Program-made: the position numbers and the translations under genes
Notes under the pieces: generated by a model
Told to the model about the DNA's origin: nothing
Database searches by the model: none
What the model saw: only the letters and a program-made list of their open reading frames with translations
Source: Rhodospirillales bacterium
GTDB taxonomy: Bacteria > Pseudomonadota > Alphaproteobacteria > Reyranellales > Reyranellaceae
NCBI GenBank assembly: GCA_016185145.1
Contig: JACPOB010000188.1
Coordinates: 1 to 50,146, forward strand
Direction of reading: 5' to 3'
DNA length: 50,146 nucleotides
Part shown: positions 8,859 through 17,240 of the stretch, piece after piece
Numbering within the stretch: position 1 is the stretch's first letter
How the letters are laid out: each line of letters starts with the position of its first letter

Positions 8859-10445
8859 CTAGGCGTCGCCTTTCAGGCGGACGTCTTCGTAGGGTGCGGA
8901 ATACGGATGGCCGGGAATGAGGCCGAACGCCGATTCTTCGACGCGCGAGCCCTGGCCGTTGAGGAAAGCGAGCTGCCACAGCGGCGCGTACACCGTGCGC
9001 TCATGCACCAGCTGCTGCATGCGGTGCAGGATCGCCTCGCGTTTGGCCCGGTCCGTCTCCGCCGCCTGCTGGACGAACAATTCGTCGATGTCGGGGTAGC
9101 TGCCGTAGACATAGGCGCCGCCCTTGACGACGAAGGTCTCCATGCGTGTGGCGGCGTTGCCGAACGCGCCGCTGCCGCCCTGGATGAGGTTGCGGTATTT
9201 CTTCTCGCCATATTCCTTGGTGAACGCGGCGCGCTCCATCGGGCGCAGCTTCAGGCGGATGCCCGCCTCCGTCAGGCTGTTCACCGCCGCCTCGCCGAGG
9301 TTTGCGTAGGAGGCGTCGCAGAAATATTCCCCGCCGTCGAAGCCGCCGCGGAAGCCGGCTTCCGCCAGCAGTCGACGTGCGCCCGCAGGATCGTACGGGA
9401 TCTTCGGCGGCTGCCAGTAGAATTCATAATCCTTCGGCACGATGCTGCCGGTGAGCAGCGAGTGGCCGAGCGTGAGCGCCTGGTTGATGCCCTCGCGATC
9501 CAGCGCCAGGGTCACGGCCTTGCGCACCCGCTCGTCGGACCACGGCGATTTCGGATCCCACTGGTCGGCGAAATAGATCCAGAACGGCGAGTTGATCAGC
9601 ACCGGCTTCAGCGTCAGCCCCCGCGTGCGCTGCAGTTCCTCGGCCAGTTCGCCGCGGATCGAGTAGGCGATATCGACCTCGCCCCGCTTCAGCGCCGCGA
9701 GCCGCGTGGCCTCGTCCGGGATCACCTTCCAGACCAGCCTCTTCACCGTGGGCACCTTGCGCCAGTAGCCGTCGAACGCCTCCATCACCAGCTCGACGCC
9801 GGGCGTGAAGGAGACGAACTTGTACGGCCCCGCGCCGATCGGCTCCTTCTTGAATCCTTCCTCGCCCACGCGCTCGACGTACTTCTTCGGCACGATCCAG
9901 CCTGCGCCGGTGACGCTGGAGTAGTACAGGAGGAAATCGGGCCAGGGCCGGTGCAGATGGAAGACGATGCGCTGTGGATCGGGCGTCTCCACGCGCGCCA
10001 CCTTGTCCTTGATGAAGCCCGCGGCGTTACCGCGATAGCGTTCGAAGGAGAATTTAACGTCCTCCGCCGTCACCGGCTCGCCGTTGTGGAATTTTACGCC
10101 GGCTCGCAGCGTGAAGCTGTGGCTCAACCCGTCGGCGGAGGCGCTGTAGGATTCCGCCAGGCACGGCTCGGCCGGATTGTCCGGCATCGGCTTCACCAGC
10201 CCGTCATGCAATGCATAGAGCAGCATGAAGGGCGTGACGATACCCGGCGTCTCTGCCGGATCGAACCAGGTCGGCGCCAGCGAGATATGCGCAGCATAGA
10301 CCAGTGGGCCGCGCGTCGCCCTGGCCGGCGCCGCGCCGGCCGCCAGGACGCCGAGCGCGGTCAGGCCTAGCAACTCGCGCCGCGTGGCGCGCATATGGGT
10401 TGTGCTCGAGACGCGAACGCGTGGGTGACGTAGGGACGAACGCAT
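8859..10445 (-). CDS. ABC transporter substrate-binding protein, family 5, paralogue 2
   Basis: A 528-residue SBP_bac_5 protein. ATG 10445 has GGGAG eight bases upstream and is preferred over the internal ATG 10394, which lacks a ribosome site. With that start, the twin-arginine motif (ATRRELLGLT) lies some 20 residues in and is followed by a hydrophobic run ending ARA. The mature part has FHNGEPVTAEDVKFSFERYRG and GAGPYKFVSF and is very similar to both neighbours. It is separated from paralogue 1 by 13 bases and from paralogue 3 by 17, so it is co-transcribed with them. The three probably serve one membrane complex with different ligand ranges. Confidence 0.93.
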   Translation of the reverse strand: MRSSLRHPRVRVSSTTHMRATRRELLGLTALGVLAAGAAPARATRGPLVYAAHISLAPTWFDPAETPGIVTPFMLLYALHDGLVKPMPDNPAEPCLAESYSASADGLSHSFTLRAGVKFHNGEPVTAEDVKFSFERYRGNAAGFIKDKVARVETPDPQRIVFHLHRPWPDFLLYYSSVTGAGWIVPKKYVERVGEEGFKKEPIGAGPYKFVSFTPGVELVMEAFDGYWRKVPTVKRLVWKVIPDEATRLAALKRGEVDIAYSIRGELAEELQRTRGLTLKPVLINSPFWIYFADQWDPKSPWSDERVRKAVTLALDREGINQALTLGHSLLTGSIVPKDYEFYWQPPKIPYDPAGARRLLAEAGFRGGFDGGEYFCDASYANLGEAAVNSLTEAGIRLKLRPMERAAFTKEYGEKKYRNLIQGGSGAFGNAATRMETFVVKGGAYVYGSYPDIDELFVQQAAETDRAKREAILHRMQQLVHERTVYAPLWQLAFLNGQGSRVEESAFGLIPGHPYSAPYEDVRLKGDA

Positions 10446-10462
10446 GTGGTCACTCCCTGTTG

Positions 10463-12070
10463 TCAGCTCTGCTTGATGGTCACGTCCTCGTAGGGTGCGG
10501 AATAGGCATGGCCGCGGATCAGGCCGAGGGCGGACTCGCCCACGCGCTTGCCCGTGCCGTTGATGAAGGCGAGCTGCCAGATCGGCGCATAGACCGACTT
10601 TTCATGCAGGATCTGCTGGATGCGATGCAGCATGGCGGTGCGCTTGGCGACGTCGAGCTCGGTCGCCTGGCCCGCGAACAGCTCGTCGATCTCCGGATAG
10701 CTGCCATAGGCGTAGGCGCCGCCTCTGGCTGCGAAGGCGTCCAGCCGCGTCGCGGCGTTGCCGAAGGCGCCAGACGAGCCCTGGATGATGTTCTTGAGCT
10801 TCTTTTCGGAATAGGCAGCGAAGAAGGCAGCGCGCTCCAGCGGTCGGAGCTTCACGCGGATGCCGGCCTCCTGGAAGTTGTTCATCACCGCCTCGGCGAG
10901 GTTGGCGTAGGTGGAATCGCAATAGTAGTCGCCGGCATCGAAGCCGTTGCGGAGGCCCGCGTCCGCCAGGAGCTTCTTGGCCTTGGCGAGGTCGTAGGTT
11001 GCGGCCGGCGCCTTCCAGTAGAAATCGAAGCTGTCGGGGATGATGCTGTTGGTGATCGGCGAGTAGCCGAGCGTCAGCGCCTCGGAAATCGACTTGTAGT
11101 CGATGGCCAGCCGGGCCGCCTCACGCACCCGCTGGTCGTGCCATGGCGACCTGGGATCCCACTGGTCGGGGAAGTAGACCCAGAAGGTGCCCTGGATGAC
11201 CACCGGCTTGAGCGCCAGGCCAGGTATCTTCTTCAGCTCCTCGGCGAGCTCGCCGCGGATCGAGTAGGCGAGATCGACCTCGCCGCGCTTGAGTGCCGCA
11301 AGCCGCGTCGCCTCCTCGGGCACGACCTTGAAGACCAGGCGCTTCACGGCCGGCGCCTTGCGCCAGTAGCCGTCGAAGGCCTCGACCACCAGCTCCACGC
11401 CGGGCGTGAAGGAGACGAACTTGTAAGGGCCGGCGCCGACCGGCGCCTTCTTGTATCCGTCCTCGCCGACCTGCTGGACGTACTTCTTCGGCACAATCCA
11501 GCCCGCGCCGGTGGCCGAGCTGTAGAAGGTCAGGAAGTCCGGCCAGGGCTCCTTCAGCACGAAGCGCACGCGGCGATCGTCCGGCGTCTCGACGACCTTG
11601 ATGCGCTCCTTCATCAGCGCCGCCGAGGTGCCGCGATAGCGCTCGAAGGAGAACTTCACGTCCTCCGCCGTCACCGGCTCGCCGTTGTGGAACTTGGCCC
11701 CGGCGCGCAGGGTGAACTCGTAGGCGAGGCCGTCCGGCGCCATCTTCCAGCCTTCGGCCAGGCACGGCTCGGCCGCGTTGCCAGGCATCGGCTTCACCAT
11801 GGCGTCGTGCAGCGCATACAGCAGCAGGAAGGGAGTGATCATGCCCGGCGTCTCGGCCGGGTCGAACCACGTGGGCGCCAGCGAGATATGCACCGCCCAG
11901 GTGAGCTGTCCCTGCGCGTTGTTGGCGTTTGCCGCGCGTTGTCCCGTGGCGATGAGCCCGAGCGCCGAAAGCGCAAGCAAGCTCCTGCGGCTGAAGTCGG
12001 ATGTCGATCGGCCGAGCGAATCTATGCCGCCTGCTCGGCCATATGCGTCTGGTCTTGCCTTCCCGTCCAT
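10463..12070 (-). CDS. ABC transporter substrate-binding protein, family 5, paralogue 3 (first gene of the operon)
   Basis: A 535-residue SBP_bac_5 protein with a long N-terminal region, a twin-arginine motif (SDFSRRSLLALSALG) and a predicted cleavage after the ANA segment. GGGAGG lies six bases before ATG 12070. The mature domain carries the same blocks as the two downstream paralogues (HISLAPTWFDPAETPGM, FHNGEPVTAEDVKFSFERY, GAGPYKFVSF). As the promoter-proximal gene it should be the most highly expressed. It is divergent from the Bug-type binding protein at 12335 and shares a 264-base upstream region with it. Confidence 0.93.
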   Translation of the reverse strand: MDGKARPDAYGRAGGIDSLGRSTSDFSRRSLLALSALGLIATGQRAANANNAQGQLTWAVHISLAPTWFDPAETPGMITPFLLLYALHDAMVKPMPGNAAEPCLAEGWKMAPDGLAYEFTLRAGAKFHNGEPVTAEDVKFSFERYRGTSAALMKERIKVVETPDDRRVRFVLKEPWPDFLTFYSSATGAGWIVPKKYVQQVGEDGYKKAPVGAGPYKFVSFTPGVELVVEAFDGYWRKAPAVKRLVFKVVPEEATRLAALKRGEVDLAYSIRGELAEELKKIPGLALKPVVIQGTFWVYFPDQWDPRSPWHDQRVREAARLAIDYKSISEALTLGYSPITNSIIPDSFDFYWKAPAATYDLAKAKKLLADAGLRNGFDAGDYYCDSTYANLAEAVMNNFQEAGIRVKLRPLERAAFFAAYSEKKLKNIIQGSSGAFGNAATRLDAFAARGGAYAYGSYPEIDELFAGQATELDVAKRTAMLHRIQQILHEKSVYAPIWQLAFINGTGKRVGESALGLIRGHAYSAPYEDVTIKQS

Positions 12071-12334
12071 TGTTGCCTCCCAGCCGACCCCTTTTGGTGG
12101 GGCCTTGCTTTTGCAATGTCGGAATCGAAAGGACGCGACTGACTTTCAGGTTCTAAGCCTCGCGACGGGCGAGGAACGCCGTGCTGCCTCCATCGTGCTC
12201 TTGCCGGCGACGTTAAGGGCAAGGCCGGGATCGGGCAACGGAATTCCGCTGACCAAGACCGATCTCTCGCAGACGACGGCTTGCCCCTTGCGCGCGCCCG
12301 TGGTCAGAGTCCGGCAGACAGGGAGTGGGGAAGC
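12071..12334. promoter_or_regulatory. Divergent promoter region between two transport operons
   Basis: This 264-base gap lies between the starts of the minus-strand peptide transporter operon and the plus-strand Bug-type gene, so it should hold promoters in both directions. The only clear structure is a short hairpin, CCTCGC (12158-12163), five-base loop, GCGAGG (12169-12174). No convincing sigma-70 hexamers or known operator were recognised, and no additional gene with a ribosome site was found. Confidence 0.5.
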
Positions 12335-13312
12335 ATGGATAAGTTGACGCGACGGGGCGCGCTCGTCGGCGCGTCTGCGTTAGCATTCGCAGCGTCTGGC
12401 GCGGCACGGGCGCAGGCGAAGTTTCCGGATCGGCCGATCCGGCTGATCATCCCATGGGCGGCTGGCGGGCCGGCCGATGCGGGGTTCCGCATCATGGCGC
12501 AGTCGGTGTCGAAGAAATTCGGCCAGCAGGTGGTGGTCGACAACAAGGGTGGCGCCTCGGGCATTCTGGGCGCGATGGCGCTCCAGGAGGCCAGGCCCGA
12601 CGGCTACACGATCTCGCAGATGCACATGAGCGTGCTGCGTCAGCCGCTGCTGAACAAGCAGCTGACCTACAATCCGGTCACCGACCTCACCTACATCCTG
12701 CAGATCACCGGCTACGTCATGGGCGTGGTGGTCCGTGCCGATGCGCCGTGGAAGACGCTGCCCGAACTGCTGGCCTACGCCAAGGCCAACCCCGGCAAGC
12801 TGAACTGGGGCACGCTCGGCATCGGCTCGACCCAGCATCTCGCCATGGAGCGGGTCGGCATCGCTCAGGGCGGCCTCAGCTGGACGCATGCGCCCTATCG
12901 CGGCACGGCCGACACGCTGCGCGCCCTGCTGGGCGGCGAGATCGACTTCGCCTCGGAGGCGTCGGGCTGGGCGCCGATGGTCCAGGCGGGGCAGTTGCGC
13001 CTGCTGGCTGTCTTCACCAGCGAGCGCGCCAAGCGCTTTCCCGACGCGCCGACCGTCAAGGAGCTGGGTATCGACGTGATCGTCGAGAGCCCCGGCGGCG
13101 TGATCGGTCCCAAGGGCATGGACCCCGCCGTGGTGGCTGTGCTGGTCGCCGCCTTTCGCGCCGCCGCCCAGGAACCCGAGCACCTGAAATTCCTCGAGAA
13201 CATGGACCAGCCGCTGATCCTCCTCGACAGTGCCGCCTACAAGGCGGCGATGGCCAAGATCTACGACGAGGAGAAGGAGTTGCTGCGTCGTCTGAACCTG
13301 CTACCTGCATAA
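12335..13312 (+). CDS. Bug/TctC-family tripartite tricarboxylate transporter binding protein
   Basis: A 325-residue periplasmic binding protein with an N-terminal twin-arginine/Sec signal (KLTRRGALVGASALAFAASG, cleavage near ARAQA). The classic Bug start of the mature protein is FPDRPIRLIIPWAAGGPAD, followed by VVVDNKGGASGILGA, TLGIGSTQHLAMER and a C-terminal helix region. ATG 12335 has a GGGAG/GGGG ribosome region upstream; the frame is open earlier, but without a start of similar quality. No TctA/TctB membrane genes are in the window, a common situation for Bug proteins. The ligand (a carboxylate, aromatic acid or other) cannot be read from the sequence. Confidence 0.93.
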   Translation: MDKLTRRGALVGASALAFAASGAARAQAKFPDRPIRLIIPWAAGGPADAGFRIMAQSVSKKFGQQVVVDNKGGASGILGAMALQEARPDGYTISQMHMSVLRQPLLNKQLTYNPVTDLTYILQITGYVMGVVVRADAPWKTLPELLAYAKANPGKLNWGTLGIGSTQHLAMERVGIAQGGLSWTHAPYRGTADTLRALLGGEIDFASEASGWAPMVQAGQLRLLAVFTSERAKRFPDAPTVKELGIDVIVESPGGVIGPKGMDPAVVAVLVAAFRAAAQEPEHLKFLENMDQPLILLDSAAYKAAMAKIYDEEKELLRRLNLLPA

Positions 13313-13330
13313 CAACACCGGGAGGCCGCC

Positions 13331-13606
13331 ATGTCGGAAGAGCGCAAGAAGGTCATGCAGCGTTTCGAGGATCGTCTGGCGCGGCTCGAGGCGCTGCGCC
13401 ACGAGATGCCGGCGCGCTGGCAGATCTTCCACCTGCACAACGCGCTGAACGCCCTGCCGCACGACCACGACACGGCCGACCTGCATCTCGACGAGTTCGA
13501 CCGCCACGACCTTGCCAAGGAGTATCCCGAACTCGAGGCCGACAAGGTGCCGACGGTCGACGAGATCAGGTCGCGGTTCGATAACCTCGCCGGCGGCCTG
13601 CTTTAA
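13331..13606 (+). CDS. Small conserved-looking protein of unknown function
   Basis: A 91-residue, soluble, highly charged protein with no signal peptide or membrane helix. The N-terminal half is helical and rich in Arg, Lys and Glu. The middle is rich in His and Asp (HDHDTADLHLDEFDRHD), which could bind metal. GGGAGG lies a few bases before ATG 13331, and the gene follows the Bug-type gene by 18 bases, so it is very likely co-transcribed. I do not recognise the family. The good ribosome site and spacing support a real gene. Confidence 0.7.
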   Translation: MSEERKKVMQRFEDRLARLEALRHEMPARWQIFHLHNALNALPHDHDTADLHLDEFDRHDLAKEYPELEADKVPTVDEIRSRFDNLAGGLL

Positions 13607-13616
13607 TTCCTCAGTT

Positions 13617-13751
13617 CCTCCCCTTAGCGGCTTCCGCGAAGGGGAGGTGTCGCCGTCATACGGCGACGGAGGGGTCATGGGCCGCAACACTGATGCTCAT
13701 GACCCCTCCGTCGGCGAAGACGCCGACACCTCCCCAGCTTCGCTGGGGAGG
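13617..13751. repeat. Composite palindromic repeat, family 3
   Basis: The outer arms CCTCCCC (13617-13623) and GGGGAGG (13745-13751) enclose two small hairpins and a large central palindrome in which GGAGGGGTCATG is mirrored by CATGACCCCTCC, flanked by GTCGCCGTC/GTCGGCG-type arms. The structure resembles a cruciform with several stems. It lies between the 91-residue gene and the convergent zinc-ribbon ORF, where it could end transcription from both sides. No second copy is seen in the window. Confidence 0.85.
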
Positions 13752-13794
13752 GCTATTCCGATAACCGCCGCAACGCGGCGGAGCGCCAGCGCAG

Positions 13795-13983
13795 TCAGGC
13801 GTCGGCGGTGACCGGGGCGGCGCTGCCGCAGTGGTTGCAGCTCAGGCTGTTCGAGGCGCGCAGGCCGTCGCAGGCCGGGCAGTAGCCAATGCCGATATAG
13901 AGCGGCCGCTGCCGTGCCTGCTGACGGGCCGGCCCGAAAACGGCGCTGTGCACGGCCCGCAGCCAGTCCAAGCGAAACCTCAT
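13795..13983 (-). CDS. Small zinc-ribbon-like protein
   Basis: A 62-residue ORF with two CxxC knuckles, CPAC at residues 35-38 and CNHC at 49-52, spaced as in a small zinc ribbon, after a basic helical N-terminus. It is divergent from the LysR gene, whose start is 66 bases away. A purine-rich stretch (GGGG) just before ATG 13983 is a weak ribosome site. The paired cysteine motifs make a real gene more likely than a shadow frame, but no function can be assigned. Confidence 0.55.
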   Translation of the reverse strand: MRFRLDWLRAVHSAVFGPARQQARQRPLYIGIGYCPACDGLRASNSLSCNHCGSAAPVTADA

Positions 13984-14049
13984 CCCCGCAGTCTATCCCC
14001 GGATGCTGCCCGTCGATAGCGGGCCTCGCCTGCCCTATGCTCGGCCGGC

Positions 14050-14997
14050 ATGCTGACGCTGCGCCAGATCGAGGTCATCAGGGCCATCATGGTGACCGGA
14101 ACCGTGGGTGGTGCTGCACGTCTGCTCAACGTCTCGTCGCCGGGCGTCAGCCGGGTGATGAAACATGCCGAGACCATCCTTGGCCTGAAACTGTTCAGCC
14201 GGCGCCACGGCCGCTACACGCCGAGTCCCGAGGCGCGCGATATCTTCAACCAGCTGAACGCCGTCTACGACAAGGTCGGCGACCTGCAATACGTCATCCG
14301 CCGCCTGTCGCAAGGAGCGGACTCCGAGCTCCGGGTCGGCTCGGTGCCCAGCATCTCCAACGTCATGGTGCCGCGCGCCATCGAGGGCGTGCGCAGGCGC
14401 TTCCCCAACCTCCTGATCGACATGGACGTGCTGAAGTTCGAGGAGGCGCTCGACTACATCCTGCTGGGCAAGGGCGAGGCCGTCGCCATGAGCTCGCGCT
14501 TCGACCATCCCATGTTGACCTTCGAGCCGCTGGCCAAGGGCCGGTTGTTCTGCATCGTTCCCGAGGGCCATGCGCTGGCGCGGCGCAACCGCCTCTCGGC
14601 CGTCGACATCGTTCGCCACCCGCTGATCGGCATCGACCCCAATGACCCCTACGGACGCATCATGGCCGGCATCTTCGCGCGGCTCGGCCTCACTTACGAC
14701 GTCACGATCAAGGCGCGCTTCGGCACCATGGTCTGTGCCCTGGTCGGCCGCGGGCTGGGCATCGCCGTGATCGACGAGTTCACGTTGGCGGCCGACAACT
14801 GGAAAGGCGTCGCCGCCCTGCCGATCATCGAATCGACGGAGTTCCAGACCTACATCGCGTTCCGGCGCGATGCTGTCCTGTCGAGCTATTGCGAGCACTT
14901 CATCATGCTACTGCGGCGGGAAATGGAAATGCTGCATGCCGGAAAAGCTGCATCTCGTCGAAAAGTAACGCCAAGTTTGCAGAATCGTAAATCTTGA
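14050..14997 (+). CDS. LysR-family transcriptional regulator
   Basis: A 315-residue LysR regulator. The winged helix-turn-helix occupies residues 1-60 (LRQIEVIRAIMVTGTVGGAARLLNVSSPGVSRVMKHAE, then the wing LFSRRHGRYTPSPEA). A linker helix and a two-lobed co-inducer domain from about residue 93 (LRVGSVPSISNVMVP) follow, with VGRGLGIAVIDEF near residue 235 as is usual. ATG 14050 is the first start, with only a weak ribosome site. It lies directly upstream of, and in the same direction as, the LivK-type transporter and shikimate genes, so it is the likely local regulator. An 11-base inverted repeat lies at its 3' end. Confidence 0.93.
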   Translation: MLTLRQIEVIRAIMVTGTVGGAARLLNVSSPGVSRVMKHAETILGLKLFSRRHGRYTPSPEARDIFNQLNAVYDKVGDLQYVIRRLSQGADSELRVGSVPSISNVMVPRAIEGVRRRFPNLLIDMDVLKFEEALDYILLGKGEAVAMSSRFDHPMLTFEPLAKGRLFCIVPEGHALARRNRLSAVDIVRHPLIGIDPNDPYGRIMAGIFARLGLTYDVTIKARFGTMVCALVGRGLGIAVIDEFTLAADNWKGVAALPIIESTEFQTYIAFRRDAVLSSYCEHFIMLLRREMEMLHAGKAASRRKVTPSLQNRKS

Positions 14998-15015
14998 TAA
15001 TGGACGTTACTTTTC
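14960..15015. promoter_or_regulatory. Inverted repeat upstream of the transporter operon, candidate operator
   Basis: GAAAAGTAACG (14960-14970) is repeated as its exact complement CGTTACTTTTC (15005-15015), separated by 34 mostly AT-rich bases. The structure spans the last codons of the LysR gene and the start of the 75-base gap before the binding-protein gene at 15073. Matched half-sites of this length just upstream of a LysR-adjacent operon suggest a regulator binding site with room for a promoter between or after the arms. A stem with a large loop, acting as a terminator for lysR, is the alternative. Confidence 0.5.
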
Positions 15016-15072
15016 ATCTCCGGCATCAATGACGGTTCGGGGAAACGCGAAACCAAGAACGAGGAGTAGATC

Positions 15073-16212
15073 ATGTTGCGTAAGACTCTGGCCGTGGCAG
15101 GTCTTGCCATCGGCGGGCTATGGGCGCCGACCGTCTTCGCCCAGGACATCGTCATTCCCAACATCATCGAGCTCTCGGGCGGCGGCGCCACCGTGGGCGC
15201 GATGTGGAAGAACGGCTCGAGCATGGCCGTCGAAGAGATCAACAACTCGGGCGGCATCTTGGGCAAGAAGATCAAGCTCGAGTTCATCGATACTGCGAGC
15301 GACCCCGGCAAGGCGCGCGCCGCCGTGCAGCGCGCCCTGGACGACAAGCCGATCGCCATCTTCGGGCCGATTTACTCCGGCTCGGTCAGCGCCACGCTGA
15401 AGCTCACGGCCGACGCCGAGGTGCCGCAGGTGATGGGCGGCGAGGCCGGTCCGCTGACGGCCCAGGGCTCCAAGTACATCTTCCGCACGTCGTTCGGCCA
15501 GAACGTGTCGATGCCCAAGATCGCCAACTATCTGCGCGACGGGGTGAAGGCCAAGACGGTCGCCGTCGTCTATGTGAACAACGACTTCGGCAAGGGCGGC
15601 CGCGACGCCATCACCAAGGAACTGGCGGCGCGCGACATCAAGGTCGTGGCCGACATCTCGACCGAGGCCGGCCAGGCCGACTTCGCGGCCGACGTCATCA
15701 AGCTCAAGGGCGCCAATGCCGACGCGATCTTCGTCTATCTCAACGAGGAGGAGAGTGCGCGCTTCCTGCGCGAGGCAAAGAAGCAGGGCCTGAACAAGCC
15801 CCTGATCGGCGAGACCACACTGCTCGGCCAGAAGGTGATCGAGCTGGCGGGCGATGCCGCCAACGGCGTGAAGGGCCATGTCGGTCTCACCGTCGATGCG
15901 CCGGTGCCGGCCATCCAGGAGTTCGGCAAGAAGTACGAGGCCAAGTACAAGTCCAAGCCCGACCATAACGGCGTGAAGGGCTATATCGCGCCCTACATGA
16001 TCAAGGCGGCGGCCGAGAAGGCGGGCAAGCTCGACGCCAAGGCGATCGCCGCGGCCCTGCACGGCATGACCATCACCCCCGACAAGGTGCCCGGCATCCT
16101 GATCGAGGCGACCTGGGACGACAAAGGCGAGATCGACCGCATCTCCTTCCTCGGCGAGGTCAAGGACGGCAAGCAGGTCATCACCGAGACGTTGCCGAAG
16201 CTGAACAAGTAG
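15073..16212 (+). CDS. Branched-chain-amino-acid-type ABC transporter binding protein (LivK-like)
   Basis: A 379-residue type I periplasmic binding protein (Peripla_BP_6). It has a Sec signal peptide (LRKTLAVAGLAIGGLWAPTVFA, cleavage before QDIVIP), then IIELSGGGATVG, VEEINNSGGILGKKIKLEF, DDKPIAIFGPIYSGSV and VVYVNNDFGKGG blocks. GAGGAG lies before ATG 15073. By family knowledge such proteins bind amino acids, amides or aromatic acids. Because the operon continues into shikimate dehydrogenase and dehydroshikimate dehydratase genes, the ligand is more likely shikimate, quinate or a related ring acid than leucine. That is inference from context. Confidence 0.9.
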   Translation: MLRKTLAVAGLAIGGLWAPTVFAQDIVIPNIIELSGGGATVGAMWKNGSSMAVEEINNSGGILGKKIKLEFIDTASDPGKARAAVQRALDDKPIAIFGPIYSGSVSATLKLTADAEVPQVMGGEAGPLTAQGSKYIFRTSFGQNVSMPKIANYLRDGVKAKTVAVVYVNNDFGKGGRDAITKELAARDIKVVADISTEAGQADFAADVIKLKGANADAIFVYLNEEESARFLREAKKQGLNKPLIGETTLLGQKVIELAGDAANGVKGHVGLTVDAPVPAIQEFGKKYEAKYKSKPDHNGVKGYIAPYMIKAAAEKAGKLDAKAIAAALHGMTITPDKVPGILIEATWDDKGEIDRISFLGEVKDGKQVITETLPKLNK

Positions 16213-16227
16213 TAGGTGCATGTATGT

Positions 16228-16332
16228 CCTCATCCTGAGGAGCCGCGCGAAGCGCGGCGTCTCGAAGGATGGCCCCAGTCTTGGTGTTGCCATGCTTCGA
16301 GACGCTCGCTTCGCTCGCTCCTCAGCATGAGG
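16228..16332. repeat. Long palindromic intergenic repeat, family 1, copy 2
   Basis: The outer arms are CCTCATCCTGAGGAGC (16228-16243) and GCTCCTCAGCATGAGG (16317-16332). The inner arms are GTCTCGAAGGATGG and CCATGCTTCGAGAC. It lies between the binding-protein gene and livH, that is, inside the operon, where it could lower expression of the membrane and ATPase genes relative to the binding protein. Confidence 0.9.
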
Positions 16333-16361
16333 CGATCGCTTAGCGTACCATCGCCGCGGAC

Positions 16362-17240
16362 ATGACCGACTTCCTCCAACTCCTGATCTCGGGCCTGGCG
16401 ACCGGCGCGATCTACGCCCTGGCGGCGATCGGCTTCACGCTGCTGTGGCAGACCTCGCAGACCATCAACTTCGCGCAGGGCGAGTTCGTCATGGTGCCGG
16501 CCTTCCTGGCGCTGATTGCCATGCGCTGGTTCGGCGTGCCGTTCCTGCCCTCGCTGCTGCTCGCCATCCTGGGTTCGATGCTGCTGCTGGGCGTGGCCTT
16601 CCGCTACGTCATCGTGGGGCCGCTGATCCGCCGCGGCGTGCTGCCGCTCGTGATCTCGACCATCGCGCTGTCGATCCTGCTGAAGGAATCGGTGAAGGAT
16701 TTCTATAGCGCCGAGGCCCAGACCTTCCCGACCTTGCTGCCCGACACGCTGATCACCGTGGCCGGCGTCTCGGTGTCGCTGGCCCAGCTCGGCGTGCTGG
16801 CGGTGGCGCTGGTCGCCATCGTCCTGCTGCAATGGTTCCTGGCCGGCACGCGGACCGGCCGCCAGATGCAGGCGACGGCGCAGAACCCGACCGTGGCCCG
16901 CATCCTGGGCGTGCCGGTCGAGCGCATGATCCTCTACACCTTCCTGATCAATGCGGCGCTCGCCGCCATGGCCTCGCTGCTGGTCTCGCCGATCTACCTC
17001 GCCAAGTTCTCAAACGGCGAGACGCTCGGCCTGATCGCCTTCGCGGCGGCGATCGTCGGCGGCTTCAACCAGGTGCGCGGCGCCATCGCCGGCGGCCTGC
17101 TGATCGGCGTCCTGGACAACCTCGCCGCCGCCTATGTCTCGACGGCCTACCGCCAGGCGATTCCCCTGATCCTGCTGGTGCTGGTCATCCTGTTCCGCCC
17201 GCAAGGCCTGCTCGGTCGCAAAGAAGAGCGCGCCGTATGA
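16362..17240 (+). CDS. livH: Branched-chain-type ABC transporter permease (LivH type)
   Basis: A 292-residue inner-membrane permease. The N-terminus LLISGLATGAIYALAAIGFTLLWQTSQTINFAQGEFVM is diagnostic of LivH, and the coupling segment GRQMQATAQNPTVARILGVPVERM and the C-terminal VLFRPQGLLGRK match the family. About eight membrane helices are expected. ATG 16362 follows the palindromic repeat with only a weak ribosome site. Its stop overlaps the livM start (ATGA), and the following ATPase genes make a complete HAAT-type transporter. Confidence 0.93.
   Translation: MTDFLQLLISGLATGAIYALAAIGFTLLWQTSQTINFAQGEFVMVPAFLALIAMRWFGVPFLPSLLLAILGSMLLLGVAFRYVIVGPLIRRGVLPLVISTIALSILLKESVKDFYSAEAQTFPTLLPDTLITVAGVSVSLAQLGVLAVALVAIVLLQWFLAGTRTGRQMQATAQNPTVARILGVPVERMILYTFLINAALAAMASLLVSPIYLAKFSNGETLGLIAFAAAIVGGFNQVRGAIAGGLLIGVLDNLAAAYVSTAYRQAIPLILLVLVILFRPQGLLGRKEERAV

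Noticed and set aside
16210..16227. TAGTAGG after the LivK-type gene as another insertion boundary like TAGTACC
   Set aside because: It lacks the CTAG context and the homologous flank seen in the copies at 36.2 and 43.8 kb; the match is too short.
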